Source of the DNA: Zelopaecilomyces penicillatus
Taxonomy: Eukaryota > Ascomycota > Sordariomycetes > Hypocreales > Pseudodiploosporaceae
Assembly: GCA_005765155.1 (NCBI GenBank)
Contig: VCCP01000003.1
Location: 4,898,001-4,962,000 of the forward strand
DNA: 64,000 bases
Direction of reading: 5' to 3'
Both the position numbers and the translations under genes were made by a program. Below are positions 42,752 to 53,610 of this stretch, piece after piece; position 1 is the stretch's first letter; the number at the start of each line of letters is the position of its first letter. The notes below the pieces were generated by a model. It did no database searches. It was not told the origin of the DNA and saw only the letters and a program-made list of their open reading frames with translations.

Positions 42752-44793
42752 ATGTTTCACCCAGCTGCGGGAATAGTCAGGCTACTCCTGCTGGTCTTTG
42801 TAATTGGCAGCCAAGCACAGGAGCACAGTGCGGCGCCAGCGTCTGCGACAACTGGGACTAAACAGGTAAGCAGATGAAGCTACTGAGAGGATCTCATTTT
42901 CCCAGAGACCCAGAGTACCAGTGTACTTGATTGAAGAAAAAACCTGGCACGCCCTCTTTCTGGGCAGGGAGGGAGGAGAGGGGAAACAAAGCTGGGTTGA
43001 GAGAACAAACAGCGAGCTGCTGAGCTGAGTCCTTGTTGAGCCTCCAAAATGCCCAAGACAGCCAAGACGGCCAAAATGGGCAGCCGCCACTCTATGCTGC
43101 TGCTCCATGCTGGTCGGCGACCCTCAGCGCCCGTTCGCTCAGCGTCCCCCAAAGTCACAGCAGTCACAGCCCCAGCCACAGCTCCTCTCTCCACCACCTC
43201 TTCCACAGCATCTCCCCCAAGTTCCCCAACCCTCGTCGCAAAAGCAATTCACGATGATCTTGGTACAAGTGCTGACCGGAGCTCCATCCAATCCAACCAG
43301 TGCGATGCCCTCATTGCTGCAGGCCTGGGCACACAGCTCCTGCTTCCAGGTGACGCCGCCTACGAGCCCAGAGTCAATTCGTGGTGGTCGGCGACGTCGC
43401 GGCTGAGGCCGTGGTGCATCGTCCAGCCGCGCACCACCAAGGATGTGTCAAAGGCTCTCCGGGCATTGAGTGAACTCGGCACGGGTGGCTTCGCCGTCCG
43501 AAGTGGAGGCCACAGTCATTGGGCTGGCGGCAGCAATATCGACAATGGAGTCACTATTGACCTGATGCATTTCAACACCACGACCTACAACCCGAAGACG
43601 AAGACGGCATCACTCGGGCCCGCTCAGAGGTGGGGTGATGTCTTCAAGACCCTTGAGGCCAAGGGTGTCATGGTGGCCGGTGGCCGTGACGGCAACGTTG
43701 GTGTAGGCGGCCTTGTTACTGGCGGAGGAAACTCGTATTACACTGGGCGGCAAGGCTTTGCGTGTGATAATGTTGTCAACGCCGAAGTGGTCCTTGCAAA
43801 CGGCCGTGTTGTTGATGCCAACGCCCACTCCAACAGGGATCTGTGGAAGGCCCTCAAGGGCGGATCGGGCAACTTTGGTATTGTCACCCGCATCGACATG
43901 GAGGCTTTCCCTGCAGGCCAGCTTTGGGGAGGCATTCGCGCCTCGGACAAGTCTGAGACGCCGGCACTTGTCAAGTCTCTCATCGACTTTACCAACAACA
44001 ATCACAAGAGCCCTGAGGCGGCCTACATCATCAACTTTACCTACCAGCCGTCCATCTCCCCTGATGTTGTCGTTGCCCAAGTCCTGGTCGATACAGAAGG
44101 CGTTGAGAATGCGCCCATGTTCAAAGAAATCCAACAGATTCCCGAGTTGTTCAATGATCTTAAGAAGAGACCGATGAGCGGAGTCGCAAATGATTATCTC
44201 CTGCCATCCGGCAAACGGTATGTAGAAACCGACTTTGGTGTGGCCCGCATCCGATTCCGCTCGTGTTCCATGTAACTGATGAGATGTCAACTTTTAGCAA
44301 TGTTTGGTTTACCTTGACTTTCAAGAATGATGCCAGAGTTGTGCAAAAGGCTGCCGACTTGCACGAGGCCTTCGTCGCCGACCTACTGGAGATTGTTCCA
44401 GCTGACGATCTAGTCACCCAAAGTCTTTTCCAACCTGTGCCAAGACTATTCTCCAAGATTGGCCTCGAAAAGGGCGGAAATGTCATGGGTCTCGATCGCT
44501 TTTCGGGCAATGCACTGTTGTGGCTATGTGCTGTGGCCGTTGAAACGCCCGAGCATGAGGCTATCGTGCACCGAAAAGCAGCCGCTATGACAGCCACACT
44601 GGAACGCTACGCAAAATCACTTGATTCTCTTTTGCCCTGGCAGTACCTCAACTACGCAGACCCAAGCCAAAATCCTCTCAAGAGCTACGGCTCTCACAAC
44701 CTTGACTTCCTTCGAGCGGTATCATCCAAGTACGACCCGACTGGTGTCTTTCAGCGTATGGTTCCGGGCAGCTTTAAGCTTTCCAGGGCATGA
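42752..44793 (+). CDS. Secreted BBE-type FAD-linked oxidoreductase
   Basis: An FAD-dependent oxidase of the berberine-bridge-enzyme family (PCMH fold). The conserved body is clear from CDALIAAGLGTQLLLPGDAAY through the FAD-attachment motif VRSGGHSHWAGG (His for a covalent flavin link), GGNVGVGG-like NVGVGGLVTGGGNSYYTG, GGSGNFGIVT, and the C-terminal BBE motif YLNYADPSQ...FLRAVSSKYDPTGVFQ. The cysteine for a second covalent bond is absent. The last intron is 44218-44297 (GTATGT...TTTTAG). The N-terminus is uncertain. An exon at 42752-42865 encodes a signal peptide (MFHPAAGIVRLLLLVFVIG) followed by GTAAGC. Joining it to 43301 keeps frame and gives 508 aa, the usual family length. The alternative ATG at 43049 would give 554 aa with a low-complexity, unlikely leader. 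Confidence 0.85.
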
Positions 44794-45367
44794 TAGAGCC
44801 TTGATTTCTCTAGGTTAATGATTCCTGTTAGCAGCTTAGAATAAGGGATTGGAGATGGGTTGATTTTTTCTTTCTTTCTGGCGTTGGTGGGAAGCTTTAG
44901 TTGTTGCTAGGTGGTGTCATACTATCTACGGATAACGGTGCAATGATTGAACGGACGATATCTGGGCTGGCATTTTAACATACAAATCTGTTGAACATAC
45001 GAATAGCTGAATGAGGATATGGTAGGAGGGGGGGACAATCTCACGTGGCCAGCATATAATGACGATGCAACTACATACTTGACGTTTCTAATTTTCAATA
45101 ACAAAATTGAATCATGCACTCTCTAATTGTTTGAAGTCTATCTTTGCAACAAAGCTATCCAGCGCCACCTCATTAGGCACTCGGCACAAACGTCATTCCC
45201 TTTCCTGGTGAGATTTGCGGACCCCGCCATCCCAAGTCCCACTCACTCCAAGCTCGCTCCTGTTTACCTACCCCACCATCTCCAGCTTCCAATCGGCCAT
45301 CGTCATCACATAACCAAACACAAGACAACACCGATTACCAAACTGCAACCAACCCGCTCTCGCCACA
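44794..45367. other. Intergenic
   Basis: The 3' flank of the oxidoreductase and promoter of the UBX gene. No gene is seen. The stretch before 45368 is C/A-rich, typical of a fungal 5' leader. Confidence 0.5.
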
Positions 45368-46670
45368 ATGCCTTCTGATCTAGATGCCCTCCTCGACATG
45401 GGCTTTGAGAAAGCCCGTGCAGAAATCGCCGTCAAGAAGAGCGGAGGACGTGAGTCTTGCAGCTCTTCCAATTTTCCCCTTCCCTCCCTCTCATTATCCG
45501 TGCGTTTGTTCCCTCATTGACCGAGCTATTCACTTCACATGTAGTTCAAGGGGCACTGCAATGGCTTGAGGACAATCAAGACAAGTCACTGGAGGCTATC
45601 GTCGCTGCAGCGGAAGCGAGCAAAGACGACGAGGATGATGACGCCGATACCAAGGCTCAGATCTCGGAGCTTGAGACAGGCGAGAAGCCAAAGTCGCTGA
45701 TCTGCAACGATTGCGGCAAACGCTTCAGGAACCATGATCTGGCTAGCTATCATGCCACAAAGACGTATGTAAAATGTATCGCTCTGCCCTTTCGTTTCAT
45801 TCTCTTATGCCAAGAGGGTGCGCGGAGGCACGGCTTCTGGGACCACCATATGTGTTTGCTTTTGAGGGGCTAATGAATGAAAACCTCGTGGGGTTGGCTC
45901 TTATTTTACAGTGAGCACACAGACTTCTCAGAATCAACAGAGGAAATTGCTCCTCTTACGGCAGAGGAGAAGGCGGCTAAGCTGTCCGAACTACGAGAAC
46001 GGTTGGCGGCCAAAAGGGCAGTCCAGTCAGACCAGGACAAGGAGGACAACAAGCGGAACGAGGTACTGATTATGACCCTTTTCATCCCTCTCTACCATCT
46101 CTATTATGGTCCATTCAATTTTGGATATCTTTTGCCGCCTGTCTAATCCTGAAACCTCCTTAGAAAATTCGCCAAAAAGCTACCAGGGAAACTCGGGATC
46201 TCAAGGAGGAGTTAGCGCGCAAGGAGCAGATCAAAGAAGCTGAGAAGAAGCGTCAGGAAAAGGCCGAAGAGATCGAGGCTAAAAAGCGGATTAAAGCCAA
46301 GATTGAAGAGGACAAGGCCGAGCGCAAACGCAAGGCAGAGCTGGCTAAAGCTGTGCGCGAGGGTCGGGCGCCTGAAGCTGAGAGCAGCACCGCTGCTCCT
46401 GCTGCTCCTGCTGCCGCGGCCCCCAGACCTAAAGCGAACCACAACGAGGCAAAGCTCAAGCTGCAGACAGCTGACGGCAACATCATGAAGACGCTACCGG
46501 CGGAGACAACATTGTTTGAGGTTGCACAGCTGGTGGAGAGTGAGACTGGGAAGCCGGTCACAAGCTTCATGACTACTTTCCCGAGACACATCTTCGAGGG
46601 AGATGTGGATATGTCAAAGACGCTCAAGGAGGCGGGGCTGGTGCCTTCATCAGTCCTCATCATCAAGTGA
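45368..46670 (+). CDS. UBA / C2H2-like zinc finger / UBX protein (UBXN1-like)
   Basis: A 319-aa adaptor of the Cdc48/p97 system. Four exons: 45368-45449, 45545-45764, 45912-46062 and 46164-46670, frames joining throughout. An N-terminal UBA domain (MPSDLDALLDMGFEKARAEIAV, LQGALQWLEDNQD) should bind ubiquitin. It is followed by a C2H2-type finger (ICNDCGKRFRNHDLASYHATKTEH), an acid/Lys-rich long coiled coil, an Ala/Pro hinge, and a C-terminal UBX domain of about 85 residues (KLKLQTADGNIMKTLPAETT, FMTTFPRHIFEGD, SSVLIIK), which contacts Cdc48. The order UBA-Zn-coil-UBX matches fungal UBXN1/SAKS1-like proteins. Its role would be delivering ubiquitinated clients to Cdc48 in the cytosol. Confidence 0.92.
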
Positions 46671-47177
46671 AGGATGACAAGGGGGGCTAAGTAAATACAC
46701 GTAGAATCAGAGTACGATGTTATGGGCATTGGCGTTGGGCTCAAAGCATTTTCTCGGCAGTAGGCAGATTTACACGAATTAATCAAAATAGAGACACATC
46801 GGTTGGCAAGATGCAAGCGCAAGGGTCATCAGTCACCCAGGACAACCAGCTGAGCGCATCCTCACATCAAAGAGCCCCCCCTCCCCCCCCCCCCGTTCTC
46901 TAAAAAGCATGTCACGAAAGCATTAGAACCGGGAAGATCAAACGTGGCAGATTTCTTTTATTTCCAGAGCCGTTTAACTGACTCGTTGCCCCCCCAGCGT
47001 GAACTCCGTCGTTGAGAGCATTCATCATATCATCCGTATGAAAAGATGCTACTCTGTCTAGGGCGCAGGATATCATGCCCTCTCCATCCTGTATGATCGA
47101 TCGATTGCGTGAACCCCGAAGCCATGCAGTTGAAGTACAAAGAAGCAAGAAAACAGTCGTCGTCGCGGTTTGGTAAT
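46671..47177. other. Convergent intergenic region
   Basis: The shared 3' flank of the UBX and P1 genes, with a C-rich run at 46875-46894. No gene is seen. Confidence 0.5.
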
Positions 47178-47867
47178 TTAGTCGAAGAGACCGAATCCCA
47201 TGTCCTCGTCGGACTCCTCCTTCTCTGTGTTGGGTTACAGTGGTTAGCGGAACTGCAACATGCGCAATAGTAGCAGCAATCTGCGTTCGGGGGGAGCAGA
47301 AGCTCTCTTTTTGACTTACCCTCCTCCTTCTCCTCAACAGCGGCCTCGGCGGCAGCACCACCAGCAGCAGCGGCGCCACCGGCAGCGGGGGCAGCGGCAC
47401 CACCTCCGGATCCGACGTTTACGAGCAGATCCTTGATGTCCTTGCCCTCCAGAGCCTGTGCAATCGCAAAAAAGTCTCGTCAGCAATCGAACATGTTTTT
47501 TTGGTCCCGCTCTCGAAATTTCATGACGCAATTTCATCGTGGGGTGGAATCCTCAATGCTGTCTGGTTCGTACCTTGGCGAAGATGGAAGTCCAGATGGG
47601 CTCAACCTCGACCTTAGCGGCGGTGATGAGAGCCTGGAGCTTGTCGGCCTAAATTGTAGAGAAAAAAGTATGCGTTAGCAATGCCATCGCAAGAATAAAA
47701 ATTCAGTGTGCGCGGGGCAATATCGCCCAAATCTCGAAGAATGTTGGAAATATCTAATGCGGTCGGCGCGACGGGGAATTTTTGGAGGAGAAACTCACGG
47801 AGATCTCAACGCCATCGTCGGCGAGGATCAGGGCCGCGTAGGAGGAAGCGAGCTCGGCGGTAGACAT
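47178..47867 (-). CDS. rpp1: 60S acidic ribosomal protein P1
   Basis: A 108-aa stalk protein of the large ribosomal subunit that pairs with P2 and recruits translation factors. Four exons: 47867-47799, 47648-47574, 47455-47320 and 47224-47178. Introns have GTGAGT, GTACGA and GTAAGT donors and CAG/TAG acceptors. The N-terminus MSTAELASSYAALILADDGVEI is the P1 type, not P2 (P2 usually starts MKYLAAYLLL). A helical dimer domain is followed by an Ala/Gly hinge and the invariant acidic end EKEESDEDMGFGLFD, the binding site of elongation factors. Three introns in so short a gene are typical for fungal ribosomal-protein genes. Confidence 0.97.
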
Positions 47868-48701
47868 TGTGACTGAGTTGTCTCGGGTGCAGGTTGATGA
47901 TGTCGAGGTCTGCACGAGGTGGATGTGGTTTGGACAATTACAGTATATCACCGGGAAGCGAGACTGACTGGGCCACACAAAATTACCCTGGCTCTGAATT
48001 TCGTATGGAGGGCTTGAAGACCTAAAGTGGGAAGGGTAAAATTGTTTTTCCGCCACCGCTGTTCCTTGTCAGCCGAGCTGGGCGAGGCTCCAGTGCTGAT
48101 TGGCTAGAGACACTATGACCAATCATGAGCCTTGACCTGGCGCAGACCACTTTTGCGATCGTCACTTCTGGATTGTCCAGACTGCTTACAGCCAAGGCAG
48201 GCTGGAAAAGTCACCCCACCTTCTTTTAAGGTTCCCCACCAAGACACGCTTGCCGACAGTGAGCCTCTTTCATCACATTACTCGTCGCAATCAACATTAC
48301 GTATCAAGCCGTAGATCCCTCAGCAAAATCTTAATCGCAGACCACTACACAGTAGTTTTTATCTATGCAACCATCTAAAATCTTCCTAAACTGCCGCCGC
48401 GCACAATCCCGAACACTGCCCACAACCAACAACAACCCCCAAGTCCAACCTGGGTGATTCGATCGCAGCGCATCCAACAGTCGAAGCTCAGCACGTTGAG
48501 ATTCTCTCCAACCAGCAACCCCGCGCGAACGACTGGAGCTAGCTATCCCCAACATCATTAGGCGCCATCGCACTTGGTTGATATTTTTATGTCGCCACCT
48601 AACTCAAACTTTGCCGTAAAGCAGTTTTTGATCTAATTTCATCTTCAATCGCATCCGTCTGTTTGATATAGCGTCCGGTTATAAGAGGCTCAGAAGCCAA
48701 G
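47868..48701. other. Divergent promoter, P1 / UPF0662
   Basis: An 0.83-kb divergent region. No gene is seen. It holds two opposed CCAAT elements, at 48099-48103 (minus) and 48119-48123 (plus). Confidence 0.5.
48099..48123. promoter_or_regulatory. Two opposed CCAAT boxes
   Basis: ATTGG at 48099-48103 and CCAAT at 48119-48123 lie 232-256 bp upstream of the P1 start codon and about 580 bp upstream of the divergent gene. CCAAT is the HAP complex site in fungi. Function is inferred from motif and position only. Confidence 0.4.
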
Positions 48702-50280
48702 ATGGATACACCAGCCATTCCGTTACCCCGGGACGCCCGGGAGCAGGCCATCCTTGAGCGGTTGACTGTCATCCGAGACAAGCTTTTGCTGCTGAAGCAG
48801 GACAGAACAACTTATATCCGCAGCCAAGACATCATTCCCCTCTATGACGAGACAATTGAGCAGGTCAAGGAACTTGGCGACGTTCGCGCCGAGACAGGGA
48901 ACAAAGAAGAAAATAGGCGTATGTTTATTTTGCCCCAGCGCATTTATTTAATAGAGAGCTATGCAGCTAATGGGATTTAAAGTGGATAAGGTGTTGGAAG
49001 GCTGTTTCCAGTTACTCTCACTCTTTTATCTGACAATCGGCCGAAACAATGAAACACCTGCAAATTATGCCTTGACTTCAACCATTAAGCGGCTCTTGGA
49101 CCACCTTACCGAGGCTGATCTTTACTCAGCAAAGGACCTAGAGAGCATTCGGGCAACGCTGAACAGTCTGTCCGAAAGCATCAATCATGCATCGACAGGC
49201 GAGAGCAAGGCCGAGAATTCGCCCTACTTGCTCAGGCTATTATCCAATCGGGTAGAGAAATGCCAGGCGGTATTGCAGAATCTACAACAGAGACTGGGCC
49301 GCATTGGAGAGCCGCTCCTTGCAACCCATGAGAAACTGATATCTATACTGCGGTCCATCTCCCTAGCTAACACAAAGGCTAAGGTGAGATTCTAGTAATT
49401 TATCCCTGCTCTTAGAAAGGATGTTAACTCAATCATGAACTAGTTTCCTGCTATTGAAGTACAGAAGCTTCAAAAACAACTGCTCGAGGTCGGAGAGCAA
49501 CGCAAGGATGGCAAATTCACTGCCGAGGATGGCACTGAACCTGCAGGTGGTAATGAGATTTGCGAGTTGTACCAGCGCTGCTTCAAGTGGTCAGAACTTG
49601 TCTTAGAGCGGTAAGTAAACACGGGTACTAGGATCAACACATCATCTAACAACATTCTAGAAGAGGAGATGTGCCAGAGTCATTCCGGCCAACTTACAAC
49701 ACCCTAGTCAGTATCAGAAATGATTTAGAGAAGCTGTCCCTGACTCAAGCATGGTCTCTTCGTGAGACTGATCTGTACGACTTCCAGCGCCAGCTCGACA
49801 AGATCGATGAGAGTCGACAAGAAGGCAACTTTTCCGATGACAGGGGGCGACCTGCAGACTTGTGGACACAGCGGACGATGTTGTATCTCATCAGGCGGAG
49901 TTATGCATACATTTATTCTTTCATCTTAGCCTCGGAGCCTGTTTCGGAAGCACTTCTTCCCATCTATAACCAGCTTCAGACCCTGAAGCGGTGCCTCGTT
50001 GAAGTGAGGAATAGCGGCGGAGTTTCGTCAGTTCGAGAACTCTACCCGTACAGCATGAAAGTCAGTCATTTCGTGATACACCTATTGGAAACTTTCACCT
50101 TACTGATAGCGATTATAGCTTAACTCCCTTGACAACATGAGGGTTGACGGTAAATTTGTCGTCAATGGTGATGTCCCCGAGGGTCAGGGTAGCGTTAGTG
50201 AGCTGCTAGCAGAATGCTTTGATCTTAATTATGATTTGCGGATTGCAGCTGAGGAAGGGTCAGCTGCAGGCAGCGACTGA
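48702..50280 (+). CDS. UPF0662/DUF2408 family protein
   Basis: A 448-aa protein of the fungal UPF0662 family (budding-yeast member Cub1). Cub1 has been linked to DNA repair and proteasome function; the molecular activity is not known. Five exons: 48702-48918, 48983-49383, 49444-49610, 49661-50060 and 50119-50280. All joins keep frame. The fourth donor is GTCAGT, a weak form. The start MDTPAIPLPRDAREQAILERLTVIRDKLLLLKQDRT (in parts) fits the family N-terminus. The protein is mostly helical with repeated long amphipathic segments (LLRLLSNRVEKCQAVLQNLQQR, VSIRNDLEKLSLTQAWSL) and ends in an acidic AAEEGSAAGSD. It lacks membrane segments or a signal peptide. Confidence 0.9.
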
Positions 50281-50695
50281 GTCGCGAAGAGCCTGGTTTA
50301 ACTGTAAAAGGCTAGATAGGGCGGCCCAGTCTCTTCAGTGTTGAGGCTGAAGGTTTGCCTTATCCTTTTTGTTCTATCCATCAAATCTTCTTTGTTACTT
50401 GATATTGCCTTACACAGGTCGTGGCAAATATCGTCCTGGGGGCATGTGTTCAACAAATGAACTCTCTTTGAGGGTTGGCGTTTGCGTTGGTTCGGTTGAG
50501 AGGGGCCTCTCGGAACCTCTTAAGACTTGTTAGCTTTGCGGCAATAGTGTTAGGTCGGCTCAGTCGACCCAACAATGACACATGGGAGATTTTGAATCCC
50601 ATACTGATGATGTGTTGATACATATCACTATATTTGGGAGTTTTGAATAGTAAACTGTTTATTGCTTAAGTCTCTTTAATTAAGTCTTCTGCCCA
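50281..50695. other. Convergent intergenic region
   Basis: The shared 3' flank of the UPF0662 and YciI-like genes. No gene is seen. Confidence 0.5.
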
Positions 50696-51357
50696 CTATG
50701 GTTCTCTAAAAGCGCATTTAAAGGGGAAGATTTGGGCCTATCCGTGACCGTCAGCCTCATGGACTAGATAGGTACTTCATAACGAGAAGTCAAGTTCTTA
50801 CCTTTTCGACATCCCACACACCAGATGTGCTGTAAATGTCACGCTTCAGCAGCTGAACCACCTCCTCCTTGGACTCTGCCACACAGACCAAGGTGCTACC
50901 GAAGAAGTCGAGGCTTGAAACCTCATCATCTTTAGGGACATCATTGAGAATGGCGCCTATATGTTAAAGTGGTGAGTATTAGACCGATATTTCGTTTATC
51001 TGGAGAAGCTCAAATTTGTCTCACCTCCCATTTTGAAGACGCCAGCCTCGACCAGAGGAGGAAATCCAGCGAAATGTTGCCTGATCAGACGCGAGATTGC
51101 TGCACATTAGCCATGTTCTCCGCTATCGGAGGACACTGCAACAACTAAACAAGAAACATGATAAAGGGGGGGGGGGGGGGTTTCACTCACGGCCTAACCT
51201 CGAGGCGCTTCTCTCTCACGCCAGGCTTATCTGGGACAACGACGAGGAACTCGAACTTGCGGGCGGTGGAAGCGGCCATGGTGCGGAACTGGTGTTGGGC
51301 TGTTGCGATACGGGGGAAAGCTGGGGCGAAACGCGGGAGGATATGTCGGGAGGCCAT
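50696..51357 (-). CDS. YciI-like domain protein with probable mitochondrial presequence
   Basis: A 139-aa protein in four small exons: 51357-51191, 51080-51025, 50956-50802 and 50737-50696; none is long enough to be obvious alone, but all four join in frame. The ATG at 51357 opens an Arg-rich, acid-free presequence (MASRHILPRFAPAFPRIATA), typical of mitochondrial import. A second in-frame ATG at 51279 (MAASTARKFEFLVVVPD) would give the cytosolic form. The body is YciI-like: FEFLVVVPDKPGVREKRLEVR, then QHFAGFPPLVEAGVFKMGGA, LDFFGSTLVCVAESKEEVVQLLKRD, Y..SGVWDVEKAQIFPFKCAFREP (in parts). YciI proteins are small ferredoxin-like folds, sometimes putative hydrolases or dehydratases; the fungal role is unclear. 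Intron 1 holds a G15 run (51166-51180). Confidence 0.85.
51166..51180 (+). repeat. Homopolymer G15 inside an intron
   Basis: Fifteen G (C15 on the coding strand) in intron 1 of the YciI-like gene, beginning 10 bases after the donor. Length changes there could alter splicing. Confidence 0.8.
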
Positions 51358-52363
51358 TTGGAGGCGTGTGAGGGGAAAGCGGTTGGGGTCGGGTTCGGGG
51401 TTGGAGGCAAAGGGGGGGCGGATTCTACGGATCTATCCAGTGATTATAAGTTGTAGGCAAGGTAGGTTTGTAGGGTGGCATCGAGACCTGGAGATGCTGC
51501 AGAAGCTTGTCGGTTGGAGTCTGCAGAGGTCGAGGGCGCGCCTTTGGGTGGGGCAGCTCCATGTCAATATCAAAGGATGCAACATCTGTACATGAGCCGA
51601 TAGATATTATAGTCTGGATGATGCTTTTGTTCCTAAACGAACCATAAAACTAAGATAAGATAATTACACCAACTCGTAATTGGCTTATTCAATCTGAATT
51701 TAATAGTTAGGTGGAGTTGGGCCGAGAAGCCAGCTGCTGTTCAACAGGTAGCGAAGCACTTTACACCAAAGTTGTAGCAAGGTATTCTAGGTTAGTACTA
51801 GTAGGTACTAAGTCAGAAGCAATTGGTGTTGCTGGGGCGTATGCGTGTGTGTCTCCAAGAACTGACTGGCACCACGGTAGATAACCAAGGTACACCACTG
51901 CAAGCACTAGGCGCTTAGGTACCTCTCTACGCAGGCCATGGATGATGGACATTCTATAGTACGAGGAAGACATTCGGCTCTTACAACCGTTGCGAAGAGC
52001 TGATCTCGAAAGCCAAACACATCAACATAACTGGTTTCAATACTCAATGGATCCATTACGGGTAACTTAGCTATTCTTAAGGGCCATTGTTTGACGTCCA
52101 CAGCTTTGTGTGTAGATCTTGAGACGTCAACGGCGCCCCCCGCCGCCTGTTATCTACCATGGATTGATGGATAGGTATGTACGTCATGCGGGCCCATGGG
52201 TACGGATCATGGAAAACAAAAAGGGTCGCCCAGCACCGTCTCACCTCCCATCCTCAGCTCAACTAAGAAATCCTTTTGGGGTTCAAAGTAGAAGATCTCT
52301 CACGTCTTGGAAAACTTGCATTCGGCACTCGCAAAAACGAACAACAGAAAAGGGAAACCCCAA
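51358..52363. other. Intergenic, 1 kb
   Basis: A divergent region between the YciI-like gene and the possible 105-aa gene. No coding frame with a family resemblance is seen. A/T-rich from 51600 to 51720. Confidence 0.45.
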
Positions 52364-52681
52364 ATGGCGCACAAAGTGCAGCACGACAGAGACCGTCGGG
52401 TCTACGCCATCCTCTATCGGGACGACGACACTGTCGTCATTCTCGGCCTATACGCAGAGCTGCAAGACGCCAACGAGGAATGCGTGCACCATGCCAAAGA
52501 GCAGGGAATTGATCTCATACGTGAATACCCAACCTGGGGTCCTGCGAAAGACCGTGTCATCCCCATTGAGCCCGCGCGATGGGACGCCGCCGGTGGTGCT
52601 GTATCGTGCTGGGTTGAGAGTCATATCGTGATACCCCCCAGGATCATCGCACCAGCAGCGCTTGAGACGGTCAAAACATGA
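52364..52681 (+). CDS. Small hypothetical protein, 105 aa
   Basis: I do not recognise a family. An ATG in CCAAATGGC starts a 105-codon frame (MAHKVQHDRDRRVYAILYRD). The predicted protein has alternating strands and one helix: VYAILYRDDDTVVILGLY, then LQDANEECVHHAKEQG (helix), and WGPAKDRVIPIEPARWD, consistent with a small alpha/beta fold. No signal peptide or membrane segment. Codon choice looks coding-like, but length is short and the frame could be chance. The antisense frame at the same position has poorer composition. Confidence 0.5.
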   Translation: MAHKVQHDRDRRVYAILYRDDDTVVILGLYAELQDANEECVHHAKEQGIDLIREYPTWGPAKDRVIPIEPARWDAAGGAVSCWVESHIVIPPRIIAPAALETVKT

Positions 52682-53610
52682 CAACTATATGATTCAGCCT
52701 GCTGTGGATGAATAGAGGGCGGTTGTGAGGAATGGCTGTGAATACCGATGCTCAAGCTGGCGGCCATCATCAGACGCAAGGACGGCAAAACGGCATCAGT
52801 AACATCATGAAGGCGTATGACGCGCTGAGGGTCTATTGGGGGCAAACTGCTGCTGGTGTTGTTGTTGCACTGACACTGAGCTATGGGTGTTGTGAGAATG
52901 ACGTATGCAGCATTGGCTGGTTTGGAGAAGGAAGTTGGACAGGTCTCGGGTGCGAAATGAGGTACTGTACCGGTACAGAGTGGGAGTTGGATGGGACATG
53001 ACCTCTCTCTCTTTCTCATTGCAACCAGTTTCTTCCGGAGACGGCTGCGTTTGAGCTCTGCGAATACGACAATAAAAGAATGTACGAATAGAATACCAAG
53101 TGTAGGTAGTTTGAATATCAGTCTGCGAGATCAATTGATCGAATAGAATGCAAACCTTCTGTCCCATGTTTGCCCATGCCACTAGGGCGTGGCTAAAAAT
53201 GGAGACGTTTAAATAGCGCGCGGCCTGTGGATTTAGCCCTGGAAGGGGCCTTGTGGGGTCTTCTGCAGAAGGGTGCAGCACTGGAGAACCAGTTGCAGCG
53301 GCTACAGTTCTTTAGGGGGTGACGGAGCGCTGGGAGCGCTGGAGATTGGTGGGGTCGTGCAGACCAGTAGGCCTCTTCTCAGGCCGCACAGAAGCCACGC
53401 AGACGGGAGGGCAGGCAAACTGACCCATCTAGACTGCGCCTCACCTGGCACACTCCAATATCTCGCAGTAACAAGGCCGCGTCTCCCCCCTCTTGATCCC
53501 CACGATCATACCAAGCGTCAAGAACGGCCTGCTGCGCTCTGCGTGCCTCTATCCTACATGAATCGATAGGACCGGTACATGGTCTGGTTTTCAGAGATTC
53601 TGTCTGCGTC
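52682..53610. other. Intergenic, 0.9 kb
   Basis: No gene is supported. It is the promoter region of the bzz1 gene, with open frames on both strands that lack good starts. Confidence 0.45.
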
